From: a virus | Strand: one strand, 5' to 3' | IMG/VR virus record: IMGVR_UViG_3300021600_000007 | Span: 1-52,801 of that record | Length of the DNA stretch: 52,801 bases | Part shown: positions 8,611-16,330 of the stretch, one piece after another | Position numbering within the stretch: the stretch's first letter is position 1 | Layout: every line of letters starts with the position of its first letter | Notes under the pieces: model-generated | What the model was told of the DNA's origin: nothing | Databases searched by the model: none | What the model saw: the letters and a program-made list of their open reading frames with translations, nothing else | Position numbers and translations under genes: made by a program

Positions 8611-9338
8611 GACCAATAACTCTTACTGTCTTTAAAATATTCTTTATTGTTTTTATTTAGGACCGACCCAATCATTAATTTGGTCATGTACCACAAACCT
8701 TTATTATGGAATCTTCTTGGTGGTGTGTATACAAAAGCATTATGTATTTTAAACATATTACTTTTTATTTGTTTAGAGTAAACATAATCTTCAGCAACTT
8801 TAGCTTCTTCATCAAACCCACCAATTTCTTTGAATTTTGATGTCTTTGTTAACATGAATCCACCTAAGCAGAATGGCGATATTAACATTGAAAGTTTTTG
8901 TAGGATGTCAAAAATCTTATAAACATAATTGTAGTTTCCGTTGTCAGTTCTGAACCTAACACTAACTAAGTCTAAGTTTTCATTTTTTATCTTTGATACA
9001 ACGTTATTTAACAATTCACTATCCAATAAGAATATGTCAGCATCCATGAATAAAACATATGGTGTTGAAACTAATTTAAAACCGTTATTTCTTGCGGTAG
9101 CAGGTAACCCACCTTCCATCAAATTTAAATTGAAGTTATCTGTAATCGAATCGTATTCCAATCTGTCTAATAATGATGGTTTTGTTATTCCATCATTTGA
9201 TGAATCACACACAACAACTTTAACTCCATAAATATTTGTTTGATGGTTTAATAAATCTAATGTCTTAAATATAATATCTTTCTCGTTCTTACAAGGAATG
9301 ACAATAGTTAATAAATCACTTAATTTCATATTACTCAT
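8607..9338 (-). CDS. family 2 glycosyltransferase, 243 aa
   Basis: A GT-A fold is indicated by TIVIPCKNEKD at the N-terminus, VVVCDSSND, GGLPATARNNG, the D-x-D-type metal site MDADIF, GGFDEEAKVAEDY containing the likely catalytic acidic residues, and a C-terminal cluster of basic and aromatic residues. No strong transmembrane helix is evident, though LSMLISPFCLGGFML is hydrophobic. It is the middle gene of a three-gene operon, overlapping the phosphoesterase by four bases and following the cytidylyltransferase-like gene by six. The likely role is transfer of a sugar to an envelope, virion or lipid acceptor. Confidence 0.85.
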   Translation of the reverse strand: MSNMKLSDLLTIVIPCKNEKDIIFKTLDLLNHQTNIYGVKVVVCDSSNDGITKPSLLDRLEYDSITDNFNLNLMEGGLPATARNNGFKLVSTPYVLFMDADIFLLDSELLNNVVSKIKNENLDLVSVRFRTDNGNYNYVYKIFDILQKLSMLISPFCLGGFMLTKTSKFKEIGGFDEEAKVAEDYVYSKQIKSNMFKIHNAFVYTPPRRFHNKGLWYMTKLMIGSVLNKNNKEYFKDSKSYWS

Positions 9339-9344
9339 TTATAA

Positions 9345-9740
9345 TTAAATACTACCAAGACGTTTTCGTAATTCCGTTGAACTATATTTGTGAGTTCTTT
9401 TGTTAAAATGATATTCCATTTCTAAATTGCATCCCGTGAAAACTTTGTTTCGATATTCATCACCTAATATTCGAATACCAATGTTATTATTTTGAAGGAT
9501 TGTCATTAGTTCTTTTTCAGTTTCATATGGTATAATCTCATCAACATATTTTACTGCAGATAATTGAGTCCATCTCTCATAAAAAGATTGAATTGGTTTA
9601 TTCTTATCAGGTCTATCCAATGTTGGATTTACTTGTAAAGCAACAATCAGATGGTCGCATGCCGATTTTGCTTCTTTTAACATTAAAACGTGTCCCGCAT
9701 GTAATAAATCAAACGCACTGGCAGTTATTCCTATTTTCAT
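9345..9740 (-). CDS. cytidylyltransferase-like nucleotidyltransferase, 131 aa
   Basis: The HxGH nucleotidyltransferase signature is at residues 14-17 (FDLLHAGH). ERWTQLSAVKYVDEII and the C-terminal YSSTELRKR (equivalent of the ISTTxxxxR motif) match glycerol-3-phosphate/ethanolamine-phosphate cytidylyltransferases (TagD/RfaE C-terminal-like), and 131 residues is the usual length. It would use CTP or ATP to activate a phosphorylated alcohol or sugar. It is first in the operon with the glycosyltransferase and the pyrophosphatase-like protein, which fits making and using an activated surface-glycan precursor. Confidence 0.85.
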   Translation of the reverse strand: MKIGITASAFDLLHAGHVLMLKEAKSACDHLIVALQVNPTLDRPDKNKPIQSFYERWTQLSAVKYVDEIIPYETEKELMTILQNNNIGIRILGDEYRNKVFTGCNLEMEYHFNKRTHKYSSTELRKRLGSI

Positions 9741-9742
9741 AT

Positions 9743-10822
9743 TTAAATTTTTTCACCTTTTTTAATAACACCGTCAATTCTATTTTTGTGGTGATAATCT
9801 TCACCGATGGTTTCTTTGATACTCTCTTTTATTGTTTGAACTACTTCTCGTCGTCTATGGTGAGGGTCGTTAAGAGTTGCTTTTACTCCATTTTGAATGA
9901 TATCATCCAATCTCTCATCACCATCCTCCCAATCACCATATTCGGTATGTTTCACACCATTATCAATAACCTCTTCAACATCAAATTGGTCTGACCAATC
10001 ATATTCTTTAGGTAGAATATCAGAATAAGTGTTTTTAATACCCTTTTGAATGATTTTTTCAACTGATTTGGTTAACTTCATATCATGACAACAGGTCTCT
10101 TTGATACCATTTTCGATAACATCTTCAATAACACAAGAACCATCAATTTGTAGAGAGCCGTTGGTTAATTTTACCCCATTTTCAATGGTGTTTTCAATAA
10201 AATAATCACGATTATTAGGTGCACCAAGTTTAGTATCTTTTACACCATTCTCTATGGCATCTTCAACCTTTGTACCTAAAAGTTGCGGTTCGTGCCAACT
10301 TGTGTACTTCACCCCATTTTGTATTATGTTTTCAACATCTTGCACGGGCATGTTTCCGAATTTGTTGATTTCCTTCACCCCATTTTGAATGGTGTCTTCA
10401 ACCCTTTCCTGAGAATTAAGACTTTTTGAATCCTCGGTGTGTTTCACCCCATTTTTAATGGTGTCTTCAACATCCTCCGACGACAAATATGGACCACTAC
10501 TGGTGTGCTTCACCCCATTTATAATGGTATCTTCAACAATGCCACCATATCTCCGGTGTAGGAGGTTGGTGTGTTTCACCTTATTTATAACATTATCCTC
10601 AACCCATTTGGTAATGTAGTGTTGATTTTCAACAACATCCATTGAAAGGTACATCATTAAGTCTTTAAAGAAATTATAGTTATACCATAGGGTACCGTCT
10701 TTTGTGAGTTCGATTACCCATTTTTTACTTTCCGTAAATATAAGCCATGTGGAGTCTTTGGTTTTATATGTATCGACTCCTTCGACGGCATCATTAATCA
10801 TTCTATTAACAACCTTCTCCAT
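9743..10822 (-). CDS. tandem-repeat protein of VEDTIxNGVKHT units, copy A, 359 aa
   Basis: An N-terminal domain of about 75 residues (WLIFTESKKWVIELTK, TLWYNYNFFKD) is followed by about 13 units of 22-23 residues. Each starts with a 12-residue core close to VEDTIQNGVKHT and continues with about 10 variable residues. Core codons are strongly conserved near the middle and degenerate toward the C-terminus. A paralogue of identical design lies in inverted orientation at 12826. One whole unit (SSGPYLSSEDVE) is nearly identical between the two copies at DNA level, implying recent exchange. Function unknown. The regular helix-like period with variable linkers suggests a solenoid or binding array; this is inference. 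Confidence 0.75.
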   Translation of the reverse strand: MEKVVNRMINDAVEGVDTYKTKDSTWLIFTESKKWVIELTKDGTLWYNYNFFKDLMMYLSMDVVENQHYITKWVEDNVINKVKHTNLLHRRYGGIVEDTIINGVKHTSSGPYLSSEDVEDTIKNGVKHTEDSKSLNSQERVEDTIQNGVKEINKFGNMPVQDVENIIQNGVKYTSWHEPQLLGTKVEDAIENGVKDTKLGAPNNRDYFIENTIENGVKLTNGSLQIDGSCVIEDVIENGIKETCCHDMKLTKSVEKIIQKGIKNTYSDILPKEYDWSDQFDVEEVIDNGVKHTEYGDWEDGDERLDDIIQNGVKATLNDPHHRRREVVQTIKESIKETIGEDYHHKNRIDGVIKKGEKI

Positions 10823-10864
10823 TTTACAATTATAGAGAATAATATCATAACAAACAATACCTTA

Positions 10865-11050
10865 TTATTTTTTTCCTTTGGGAATGATTCTAAATGCGAG
10901 AACTCTCTTACCATTAACGGTTGGCATTCCGTATTCGTCTTTACCAATACTCTTAACGGTTGTTTTTTTGTTTTTAAATCTACCTGTATAGATGGTGTCC
11001 CCAATCTTTAATGGGACATATATTCCGTCAATTCTATTATTGTCTTCCAT
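10865..11050 (-). CDS. small conserved-looking phage protein, 61 aa
   Basis: Basic protein with a compact beta-rich pattern (KIGDTIYTGRFKNKK, then DEYGMPTVNGKR) that I recognise as recurring in large-phage genomes without known function. Its ATG directly abuts the stop of the upstream gene, so it is the last member of the 12236-10865 operon. Confidence 0.7.
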   Translation of the reverse strand: MEDNNRIDGIYVPLKIGDTIYTGRFKNKKTTVKSIGKDEYGMPTVNGKRVLAFRIIPKGKK

Positions 11051-11371
11051 TTATTCTATAGTTTCTTCTTCCATACAGTTGTCGGATTGGTTAAGTAAAA
11101 CCGTTGGTCTAACCCCAATGAAGTTTTCAATATAGTTGGCAAGTCTATGTTCGGTTTGATTACCATGATAAGTTGGTGTTATGACTAGCACAATATATTC
11201 GTCTGTTTTATCTATTGGCATTTTAACTGCCACAACATCACAAATAGGACCTTTAATAAAATTAAAAACAAGTTCTTCCATCATTTGACCTAACTGACCT
11301 CTATCAATATTTTCTTTATTGAATTTTTTGGTCATGGTCCTTAATTGTTGTTCAGTTATAATATATTTCAT
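11051..11371 (-). CDS. tagged hypothetical protein, 106 aa
   Basis: Starts MKYIITEQQLRTM, a canonical copy of the shared N-terminal tag. The ATG at 11371 overlaps the upstream stop (TGATG); a TTG three bases earlier is less likely. The rest is a mixed alpha/beta sequence without recognised motif. Confidence 0.7.
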   Translation of the reverse strand: MKYIITEQQLRTMTKKFNKENIDRGQLGQMMEELVFNFIKGPICDVVAVKMPIDKTDEYIVLVITPTYHGNQTEHRLANYIENFIGVRPTVLLNQSDNCMEEETIE

Positions 11372-11943
11372 CAATTGTTTTCCCTGTCTTTAATATCAAA
11401 ATAGAAAACATCAAGGTCTCTACCATTTTCAAGTTGTCGTATCACATCTTGTCTTTTAAATAAAGTGTGAGCCACAATATAATCAATCATTTCATCATCT
11501 GTTATTCCCTCAGGTCTAACAGGTTCATCTTTGCAACGGGATTCTCTTTCAACAGAGCCAATTTCATCAATATTTAATCCTGATTCATTAACCAACTCTT
11601 CAAATTTTGGAACCATAAATTCATCATACCATTCTTCAATAACATGAAGAGCATACGATTCTTTAACACTGAATATGTTTTTGATTTTATTAACAAAATT
11701 GTTAGTCACAATTAAATGTCCCGATTCAAACTTACCGTCTTCAAAGTAATAAATTGCGGTTATTGAATTAACATTATCAATACACCAATCTTCACTAAGA
11801 TTTCCAAAATTGTTGTTTTTTGTTCTGAAAGTTCTTTTACCCTCCGAAATAAGAAGATTTAAATATTTAACAATCCCATTCTGTAAAGCAAGACTACTTC
11901 TATTGAATCGATTGAATTGTTCTTCTGTAATTATTATTCTCAT
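11371..11943 (-). CDS. tagged hypothetical protein, 190 aa
   Basis: Starts MRIIITEEQFNRF, the shared tag. The remainder is acidic and unrecognised. The start overlaps the stop of the upstream gene by ATGA and its own stop overlaps the next start, so three tagged proteins are translated in a coupled series. Confidence 0.7.
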   Translation of the reverse strand: MRIIITEEQFNRFNRSSLALQNGIVKYLNLLISEGKRTFRTKNNNFGNLSEDWCIDNVNSITAIYYFEDGKFESGHLIVTNNFVNKIKNIFSVKESYALHVIEEWYDEFMVPKFEELVNESGLNIDEIGSVERESRCKDEPVRPEGITDDEMIDYIVAHTLFKRQDVIRQLENGRDLDVFYFDIKDRENN

Positions 11944-12236
11944 TTTTTCTTGTTAACTTTATTAAAACCTTTTCTAATTTTATTATTAAATTGTCCCGAT
12001 ATTAACATCATAAATTTGTGACTTGGGACTTCAATATTTGGATTATTATCTTCAAAATCACCTTCAATTCTATTTATTAACCATCTTTCATAAACACCAA
12101 AATTATCAGGTCTATTACCTGGCCCACCACCTTTTATATCATCATTTAATTCTTTAATATTAGTGTCAAGAATTTGTTCTAACTCACTTAATCTTCTTAA
12201 TAAGGCCATTTGAGATTCCGATAATATTATTCTCAT
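11940..12236 (-). CDS. tagged hypothetical protein, 98 aa
   Basis: Starts MRIILSESQMALLRRLSEL, the shared tag. The C-terminus is very basic (RKGFNKVNKKK). It is the first gene of the operon; TATTTATA lies seven bases upstream of the ATG, within the divergent promoter region shared with the gene at 12285. Confidence 0.7.
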   Translation of the reverse strand: MRIILSESQMALLRRLSELEQILDTNIKELNDDIKGGGPGNRPDNFGVYERWLINRIEGDFEDNNPNIEVPSHKFMMLISGQFNNKIRKGFNKVNKKK

Positions 12237-12249
12237 AACTTATAAATAC

Positions 12250-12280
12250 TTTGGTAGTATAAAGATTTTATGTATCTTTG
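12250..12280 (+). promoter_or_regulatory. Bacteroidota promoter, TTTG-N19-TATCTTTG
   Basis: TTTG (12250-12253) and TATCTTTG (12273-12280) are 19 bases apart. The ATG at 12285 begins four bases after the -7 element, so the transcript should start at or next to the start codon. Confidence 0.8.
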
Positions 12281-12284
12281 TAAA

Positions 12285-12815
12285 ATGATACACCCTAAAC
12301 AAGTTTTGAAATTATTTGATGAGTTGAAGCCATTCCTTTATGGTCAGTCAATCAACGATAAAAATAATTTAATGGACGTAACATTGACATATACCAATCG
12401 TGGTCAATATGAGCTTAGGTATTTGATTCATCATCAATATAATAATAACATTATATTATATGAGGCAATTGTTGATTCCACCGAAAACTTAAACGAATGG
12501 TACGATTTTTCTCAACATGGTGATGATTTCAGGGTTATCATAGATTTTCATGAGGGTAATAGTAAAACTCATTTCAATTATAATTTCTTTGAGTTGATTT
12601 GGGAGATTGAAGAAACCAAGTATTCTCATATTGTTGGTTATGGTAATGACTCTAAACAATTATTGAGTCGAGACAAATCAAGATATAAAAGATACCGTGA
12701 ATGGAGAGTCGAACATCAGGAAAAGTTATCTCGTTTAATTGAACAAAAAAAACAAGAGTCAAATAAATTCCAAAAAAGTTTTTTGACAAGATTTAAAGAA
12801 AAATTATTCCACTAA
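12285..12815 (+). CDS. hypothetical protein, 176 aa
   Basis: Unrecognised. The start at 12285 (MIHPKQVLKLF) is chosen because an upstream in-frame ATG at 12270 lies upstream of the -7 element. The middle is aromatic- and Asn-rich, the C-terminus basic and helical (RYREWRVEHQEKLSRL). It precedes repeat-protein copy B by ten bases and is probably co-transcribed with it. Confidence 0.7.
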   Translation: MIHPKQVLKLFDELKPFLYGQSINDKNNLMDVTLTYTNRGQYELRYLIHHQYNNNIILYEAIVDSTENLNEWYDFSQHGDDFRVIIDFHEGNSKTHFNYNFFELIWEIEETKYSHIVGYGNDSKQLLSRDKSRYKRYREWRVEHQEKLSRLIEQKKQESNKFQKSFLTRFKEKLFH

Positions 12816-12825
12816 TAAATAAATT

Positions 12826-13887
12826 ATGAATGACAGATTAGAAAAAATATTGTTTATCATGTTTGATGAGTTAATCGAAGGTGTTGACCAATACAACCAT
12901 CAAGGTAGTTTATGGTTGATATTAACCGATGAAAGAAAATGGATTCTTGAGTTCACGAAAACGAAAACTTTATGGTACAACTATACCATATTCAAAGAAA
13001 GGATGAGTTTTGCAGCCATGGATTGTGTTGAAAATAAAGAGTATATAACCAAATGGTTTGAAAGTAGATTTTTGAATAAACCAAAGGCTCAGGACACTTG
13101 GTTTAAACGTAGTGATACGTCAAATCAAATTGAAGACACCATTCAAAATGGGGTGAAACACACCAACCAAGGAATTTTAAACATCATGGAGGCTGTTGAA
13201 GACACCATTCAAAATGGGGTGAGACACACCAGTAGTGGTCCATATTTGTCGTCGGAGGATGTTGAATACACCATTCAAAATGGGGTGAAACATACCGTTC
13301 CAGATGCATCAACAATCGGATATGCGGTTGAAGACGCCATTCAAAATGGGGTAAAACACACTCAACAACAACATAAACGTTCGAAGTTCACGATTGAAGA
13401 CACCATTCAAAATGGGGTAAAGAAAACCGATTTTAATATGTATCGTGACAACAATGCCGTTGAAGACACCATTCAAAATGGAGTGAAGGACACCCTCCTT
13501 TGGTTGAATACCAGAACTACTGTAGTTGAAGGAGCGATTCAAAATGGTGTGAAACAAACAAAACGTAGTTATGAAGGTTCAAGAAAACAGAGAACAAATT
13601 ACGTCATTGAAAATGGGGTAAGACATACAATGTGGAGTAACGATGATGACGATGTTGAAGATGCCATTGAAAATGGGGTGAAACTCACCTCTTGTGCAAA
13701 TTCAAACACAGATTCAAAAATTGAAGAAACAATTGAGAATGGTGTGAAACTAACCTTAGGTGAACGGATGAATCGGGATTATTCTGTTAAAGATATCGTT
13801 GAAAATGGGGTAAAGGATATTCGAAGTTATTGTGATAGGGATAAAAAAATAATTGAGGGTATCACTAAAAATGGAGTTAAGAACTAA
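12826..13887 (+). CDS. tandem-repeat protein of VEDTIQNGVKHT units, copy B, 353 aa
   Basis: Paralogue of the minus-strand gene at 9743. The N-terminal domain (WLILTDERKWILEFTK, TLWYNYTIFKE) is shared. From about residue 102 there are roughly 12 units of 22-23 residues with core I/VEDTIQNGVKHT. At DNA level the 36-base cores around 13127-13480 are almost identical while the intervening 30 or so bases differ, so the array superficially resembles a CRISPR but stays in frame. One later unit has lost three core residues. The function is not known; repeat-number variation by recombination is expected. Confidence 0.8.
   Translation: MNDRLEKILFIMFDELIEGVDQYNHQGSLWLILTDERKWILEFTKTKTLWYNYTIFKERMSFAAMDCVENKEYITKWFESRFLNKPKAQDTWFKRSDTSNQIEDTIQNGVKHTNQGILNIMEAVEDTIQNGVRHTSSGPYLSSEDVEYTIQNGVKHTVPDASTIGYAVEDAIQNGVKHTQQQHKRSKFTIEDTIQNGVKKTDFNMYRDNNAVEDTIQNGVKDTLLWLNTRTTVVEGAIQNGVKQTKRSYEGSRKQRTNYVIENGVRHTMWSNDDDDVEDAIENGVKLTSCANSNTDSKIEETIENGVKLTLGERMNRDYSVKDIVENGVKDIRSYCDRDKKIIEGITKNGVKN
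13120..13560 (+). repeat. in-frame DNA repeats, 36-base core, about 66-base period
   Basis: Seven consecutive copies of a GTTGAAGACACCATTCAA-type core followed by AATGGGGTGAAACACACC, spaced by about 30 variable bases, all inside the coding frame of repeat-protein copy B. The minus-strand copy A contains the same cores between about 10,160 and 10,590. Degenerate units continue to 13,880. Confidence 0.85.
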
Positions 13888-13898
13888 TAAATTTTTAT

Positions 13899-13906
13899 TA
13901 TCTTTG
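13899..13906 (+). promoter_or_regulatory. -7 element TATCTTTG
   Basis: The element ends four bases before the ATG at 13911. There is no clear TTTG at -33, so promoter strength is uncertain, but the start-site geometry matches the other leaderless genes. Confidence 0.55.
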
Positions 13907-13910
13907 TAAA

Positions 13911-14588
13911 ATGATAGACAATTTAGAAATAATCAAACCACTTTTGAACTTCACTGATGCAGGTGACTTCTACATGCTTTATGTGTTCAAAAGAAAGAAA
14001 GACCAACCTGAAGATGAAAAAGACAATCATCAATCTGTAAGGACTATTAAGACCTATTGTATTGAAAGTATTGACCACCTTGAACGTAGATATGATGAGA
14101 TTAAACAACTTTGTGAGATGTTTAAGGCTCGTGCTTATATCCATGTCCAAAAACAAAATCACTTTGATGTTTCATTAAATATGATGGTTGAGTTGGCACA
14201 AAGAATTCAAAGCGGACAACACAATCAAAAAGGTTTATTTGATTCAGTTGTTGGTCAAATAAAAACCACAGAGAAAAGATGGATTGTTGATGTTGACATG
14301 AAAGATGAGGACGCATTAATGAAAATTATGAAACTCATTAATAATGGTTGCAAACCGTTGGATGTAGTGAATGAAACTCATTTACATAAGTCTGATGGTT
14401 CTGTGGAAGTGACTTATGATTATGACCCAAAAGTAATTGAGGTTATTCCAACTAAAAGTGGATATCATTTAATCACTAAACGATTTGATGTTATGACCTT
14501 TAACAAGATTATGTCTTTACAAGGTGATGTACCAGAAATACAAAAGAAGAACCCAACTTTATTATTTTACCCCAACTCTTTAGATTAA
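13911..14588 (+). CDS. hypothetical protein, 225 aa, possibly primase-polymerase-like
   Basis: KRWIVDVDMKD (around residue 122) resembles the hydrophobic-D-x-D first motif of archaeo-eukaryotic primases. IPTKSGYHLITKRFD near the C-terminus could be the second (x-x-H) motif. The length would be small for a full PrimPol. The N-terminal half (DFYMLYVFKRK, then ARAYIHV) looks alpha/beta. It is followed after three bases by an HNH nuclease gene. The functional suggestion is weak; an uncharacterised phage nucleic-acid protein is the safe description. Confidence 0.55.
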   Translation: MIDNLEIIKPLLNFTDAGDFYMLYVFKRKKDQPEDEKDNHQSVRTIKTYCIESIDHLERRYDEIKQLCEMFKARAYIHVQKQNHFDVSLNMMVELAQRIQSGQHNQKGLFDSVVGQIKTTEKRWIVDVDMKDEDALMKIMKLINNGCKPLDVVNETHLHKSDGSVEVTYDYDPKVIEVIPTKSGYHLITKRFDVMTFNKIMSLQGDVPEIQKKNPTLLFYPNSLD

Positions 14589-14591
14589 GAT

Positions 14592-14951
14592 ATGAAAATT
14601 AATAGAGAAGAGGTTTATAATAAATGTGTCGGACATTGTGCGTATTGTGGTAATGATATTACAATAAAACAAATGCAAATCGACCATAAAGAACCTTTAT
14701 TTAGAAATCATACAGATAAACAATTGGAACACTATAAAAGGGAAAGAGGTACCAATGATATGGATAACCTCTTACCTTCTTGTGGAAGATGTAATAAATG
14801 GAAGAGTACATTCACTGTTGAGGCATTCAGAAAGATTGTAGGAACGTCTTTAGTTAGGTTAGAACGAGACACACCAAACTATAGGTTGGCTCGAGATTTT
14901 GGATTACTAACTGAAAATAATATTGATGTTGTATTTTATTTCGAGAGATAA
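14592..14951 (+). CDS. HNH endonuclease, 119 aa
   Basis: CAYCGND, then IDHKEPL, then DNLLPSCGRCNKWKS form an HNH/treble-clef nuclease: two C-x-x-C zinc knuckles around a catalytic D-H, and a distal N and N-K. It is stand-alone, as in phage homing or packaging-associated HNH proteins; no intron or intein surrounds it. It shares a transcription unit with the gene ending at 14588 and ends in a bidirectional terminator. Confidence 0.85.
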   Translation: MKINREEVYNKCVGHCAYCGNDITIKQMQIDHKEPLFRNHTDKQLEHYKRERGTNDMDNLLPSCGRCNKWKSTFTVEAFRKIVGTSLVRLERDTPNYRLARDFGLLTENNIDVVFYFER

Positions 14952-14953
14952 TT

Positions 14954-14986
14954 AAAAACCCCCACATTTCTGTGAGGGTTTCTTTT
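14954..14986. terminator. bidirectional terminator between convergent genes
   Basis: A CCCCCAC/GTGAGGG hairpin flanked by an A-run on the left and a T-rich tract on the right lies between the stop of the HNH gene (14951) and that of the endolysin gene (14988). It is nearly identical to the hairpins at 4884 and 24124. Confidence 0.85.
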
Positions 14987-14987
14987 C

Positions 14988-15809
14988 TTATTTAAGTAAG
15001 TTGTAATACTCTTTGAAGTGTTTGATTCTATCTACCAATCCAATAGTTCCACCATTCACTCGTTTTGTAACCGCAGTTACCGTAATATCATCCGCTCCTT
15101 TATCACAGATTTCCCATAACTTATTTGAGTTAAAGAAAAATGCTGCAGAAGCTAATGGGTATTTTGTTGCAACCAAATCAGGATTAGCAACAGTATCTTC
15201 ACCAATGAACTTAGCGAAGTTTGTGTAGTTTGCTTTACCTGTCAATTGGATGTAACCTCTACCTCTAAATTTAAAACCTTCTTTAGTTGCTTCATCACCG
15301 TTACCCATTCTACCACCATATACTTTGGAAGCGATTTTCTCAGGGTTTCTTGCGTATGACTCAGCAAGATTACCAGGGAAATACTTAGGAAAGATTTTCT
15401 TCAATCCATCTGCAGAATAACTTAAGTTTTCTGACACAGCTTTAAATCCACCTGACTCATGACTGCATTGAGCCAAGAAGTGAGCCAATCTTAAATTGTT
15501 TGTAATATTGAACTTTGCAGCAGTTTCAGGAATTTGAGCAATAACCAAATCAGGAACATGTCCTTTTAATTTCTCTATGTTTAATGTACCTGTCTTAGGA
15601 ATTACCACATCTTCTTTAATTGGTTGAACTGAAAACATTTTTTCCCAAGTTATATCACCAACAATACCGTCATCCTTTAAACCATTTTCTTTTTGCCATT
15701 TTTTAACCACAATATCGGTTTTGTCTCCAAAGTCACCATCATCTTTTAATCCTAAGAACTTCTGTAGTTTTTTAACATCTTCACCTGTTGAACCTTTTTT
15801 TAATAACAT
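14988..15809 (-). CDS. endolysin: peptidoglycan-binding domain plus GH19 chitinase-like muramidase, 273 aa
   Basis: Residues 1-60 form a PG_binding_1 domain (GSTGEDVKKLQKFLGL, then DGIVGDITWEKMF). Residues 85-273 are a glycoside hydrolase 19 domain with AQCSHESGGF (catalytic Glu), FRGRGYIQLTGKANY and a C-terminal RVNGGTIGLVDR. This architecture is common in phage lysins that cut the glycan strand of peptidoglycan. There is no signal peptide, so it would need a holin or pinholin for release. TATTTATA is present in the leader, consistent with phage-class expression. Confidence 0.92.
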   Translation of the reverse strand: MLLKKGSTGEDVKKLQKFLGLKDDGDFGDKTDIVVKKWQKENGLKDDGIVGDITWEKMFSVQPIKEDVVIPKTGTLNIEKLKGHVPDLVIAQIPETAAKFNITNNLRLAHFLAQCSHESGGFKAVSENLSYSADGLKKIFPKYFPGNLAESYARNPEKIASKVYGGRMGNGDEATKEGFKFRGRGYIQLTGKANYTNFAKFIGEDTVANPDLVATKYPLASAAFFFNSNKLWEICDKGADDITVTAVTKRVNGGTIGLVDRIKHFKEYYNLLK

Positions 15810-15849
15810 AATTTAATTTTTATTTTAATTTATTTAACTATAAATACTC

Positions 15850-15880
15850 TTTGATTAAGAGATTTTTTTAATTACCTTTG
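15850..15880 (+). promoter_or_regulatory. Bacteroidota promoter, TTTG-N19-TACCTTTG
   Basis: TTTG at 15850-15853 and TACCTTTG at 15873-15880 have 19-base spacing. The ATG at 15886 follows after five bases, a leaderless arrangement. Confidence 0.8.
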
Positions 15881-15885
15881 TTATT

Positions 15886-16092
15886 ATGACAGAAGAAGAA
15901 TTTGACAATTGGAAGGCGGTTGATTACCGAATGAGAGAAGAAGGGATTGGCTATTGTTTTGAACATTACAGTTCATTCAAGGAAATTGAAGATGAAGAAT
16001 TCCACAAATTGAGATTGGAGTTCTTAGAGAGTATGAAAAAAATACGTGAATACGTTAAAGATAAAGTTGAAAGTTATGAAGAAGAGTATTAA
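15886..16092 (+). CDS. small acidic hypothetical protein, 68 aa
   Basis: Unrecognised, highly charged and helical (EEFHKLRLEFLESMKKIREYV). It is driven by the promoter at 15850. Its 3' end overlaps the start of a lipoprotein gene by 17 bases in another frame. Confidence 0.7.
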   Translation: MTEEEFDNWKAVDYRMREEGIGYCFEHYSSFKEIEDEEFHKLRLEFLESMKKIREYVKDKVESYEEEY

Positions 16093-16330
16093 TATATTAT
16101 TGGTTTTAGGTTTAATCTCGTCTTGTACCATCAAACCTGATGTCCTTGAAACCAAAATAAAATTTGTGATTGATTCTGTTGAGTATCATGGAATTGGTCA
16201 GGACAATTCATTGCAGACAACTCCTTATTGGAATATACATTTAAAAGAAAAGAATTTGTGGACGAGAGTTATTAAACGTCAGGAGGTTGGAGATACTGTA
16301 GAATTTACAATTTATAAATCACAATATTAA
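16076..16330 (+). CDS. small lipoprotein, 84 aa
   Basis: Start 16076 gives MKKSINILLVLGLISSC, a textbook lipoprotein signal peptide with lipobox G-L-I-S-S-C followed by TIKPD. The mature part (about 67 residues) is beta-rich without a recognised domain. Phage lipoproteins often act in superinfection exclusion or as outer-membrane spanins; either is possible. It overlaps the upstream gene, and its stop region overlaps the convergent metallopeptidase by four bases. Confidence 0.75.
   Translation: MKKSINILLVLGLISSCTIKPDVLETKIKFVIDSVEYHGIGQDNSLQTTPYWNIHLKEKNLWTRVIKRQEVGDTVEFTIYKSQY

Noticed and set aside
12270-12284. Upstream ATG of the gene at 12285 (also ATGs at 17, 898, 20093, 24136, 36160, 36387 and 40860)
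   Set aside because: These lie upstream of or inside promoter -7 boxes or terminator stems, so they would not be in the mRNA or would be occluded.
13120-13560. CRISPR-like array: 36-base repeats with about 30-base spacers
   Set aside because: Units stay in one reading frame, the repeats translate to a conserved peptide, spacing is in whole codons, and an inverted protein-coding paralogue exists; no cas genes are present.
13911-14588. Definite PrimPol/primase annotation
   Set aside because: Only D-x-D-like and x-x-H-like motifs seen by eye; third motif and helicase partner not found, so left as hypothetical.
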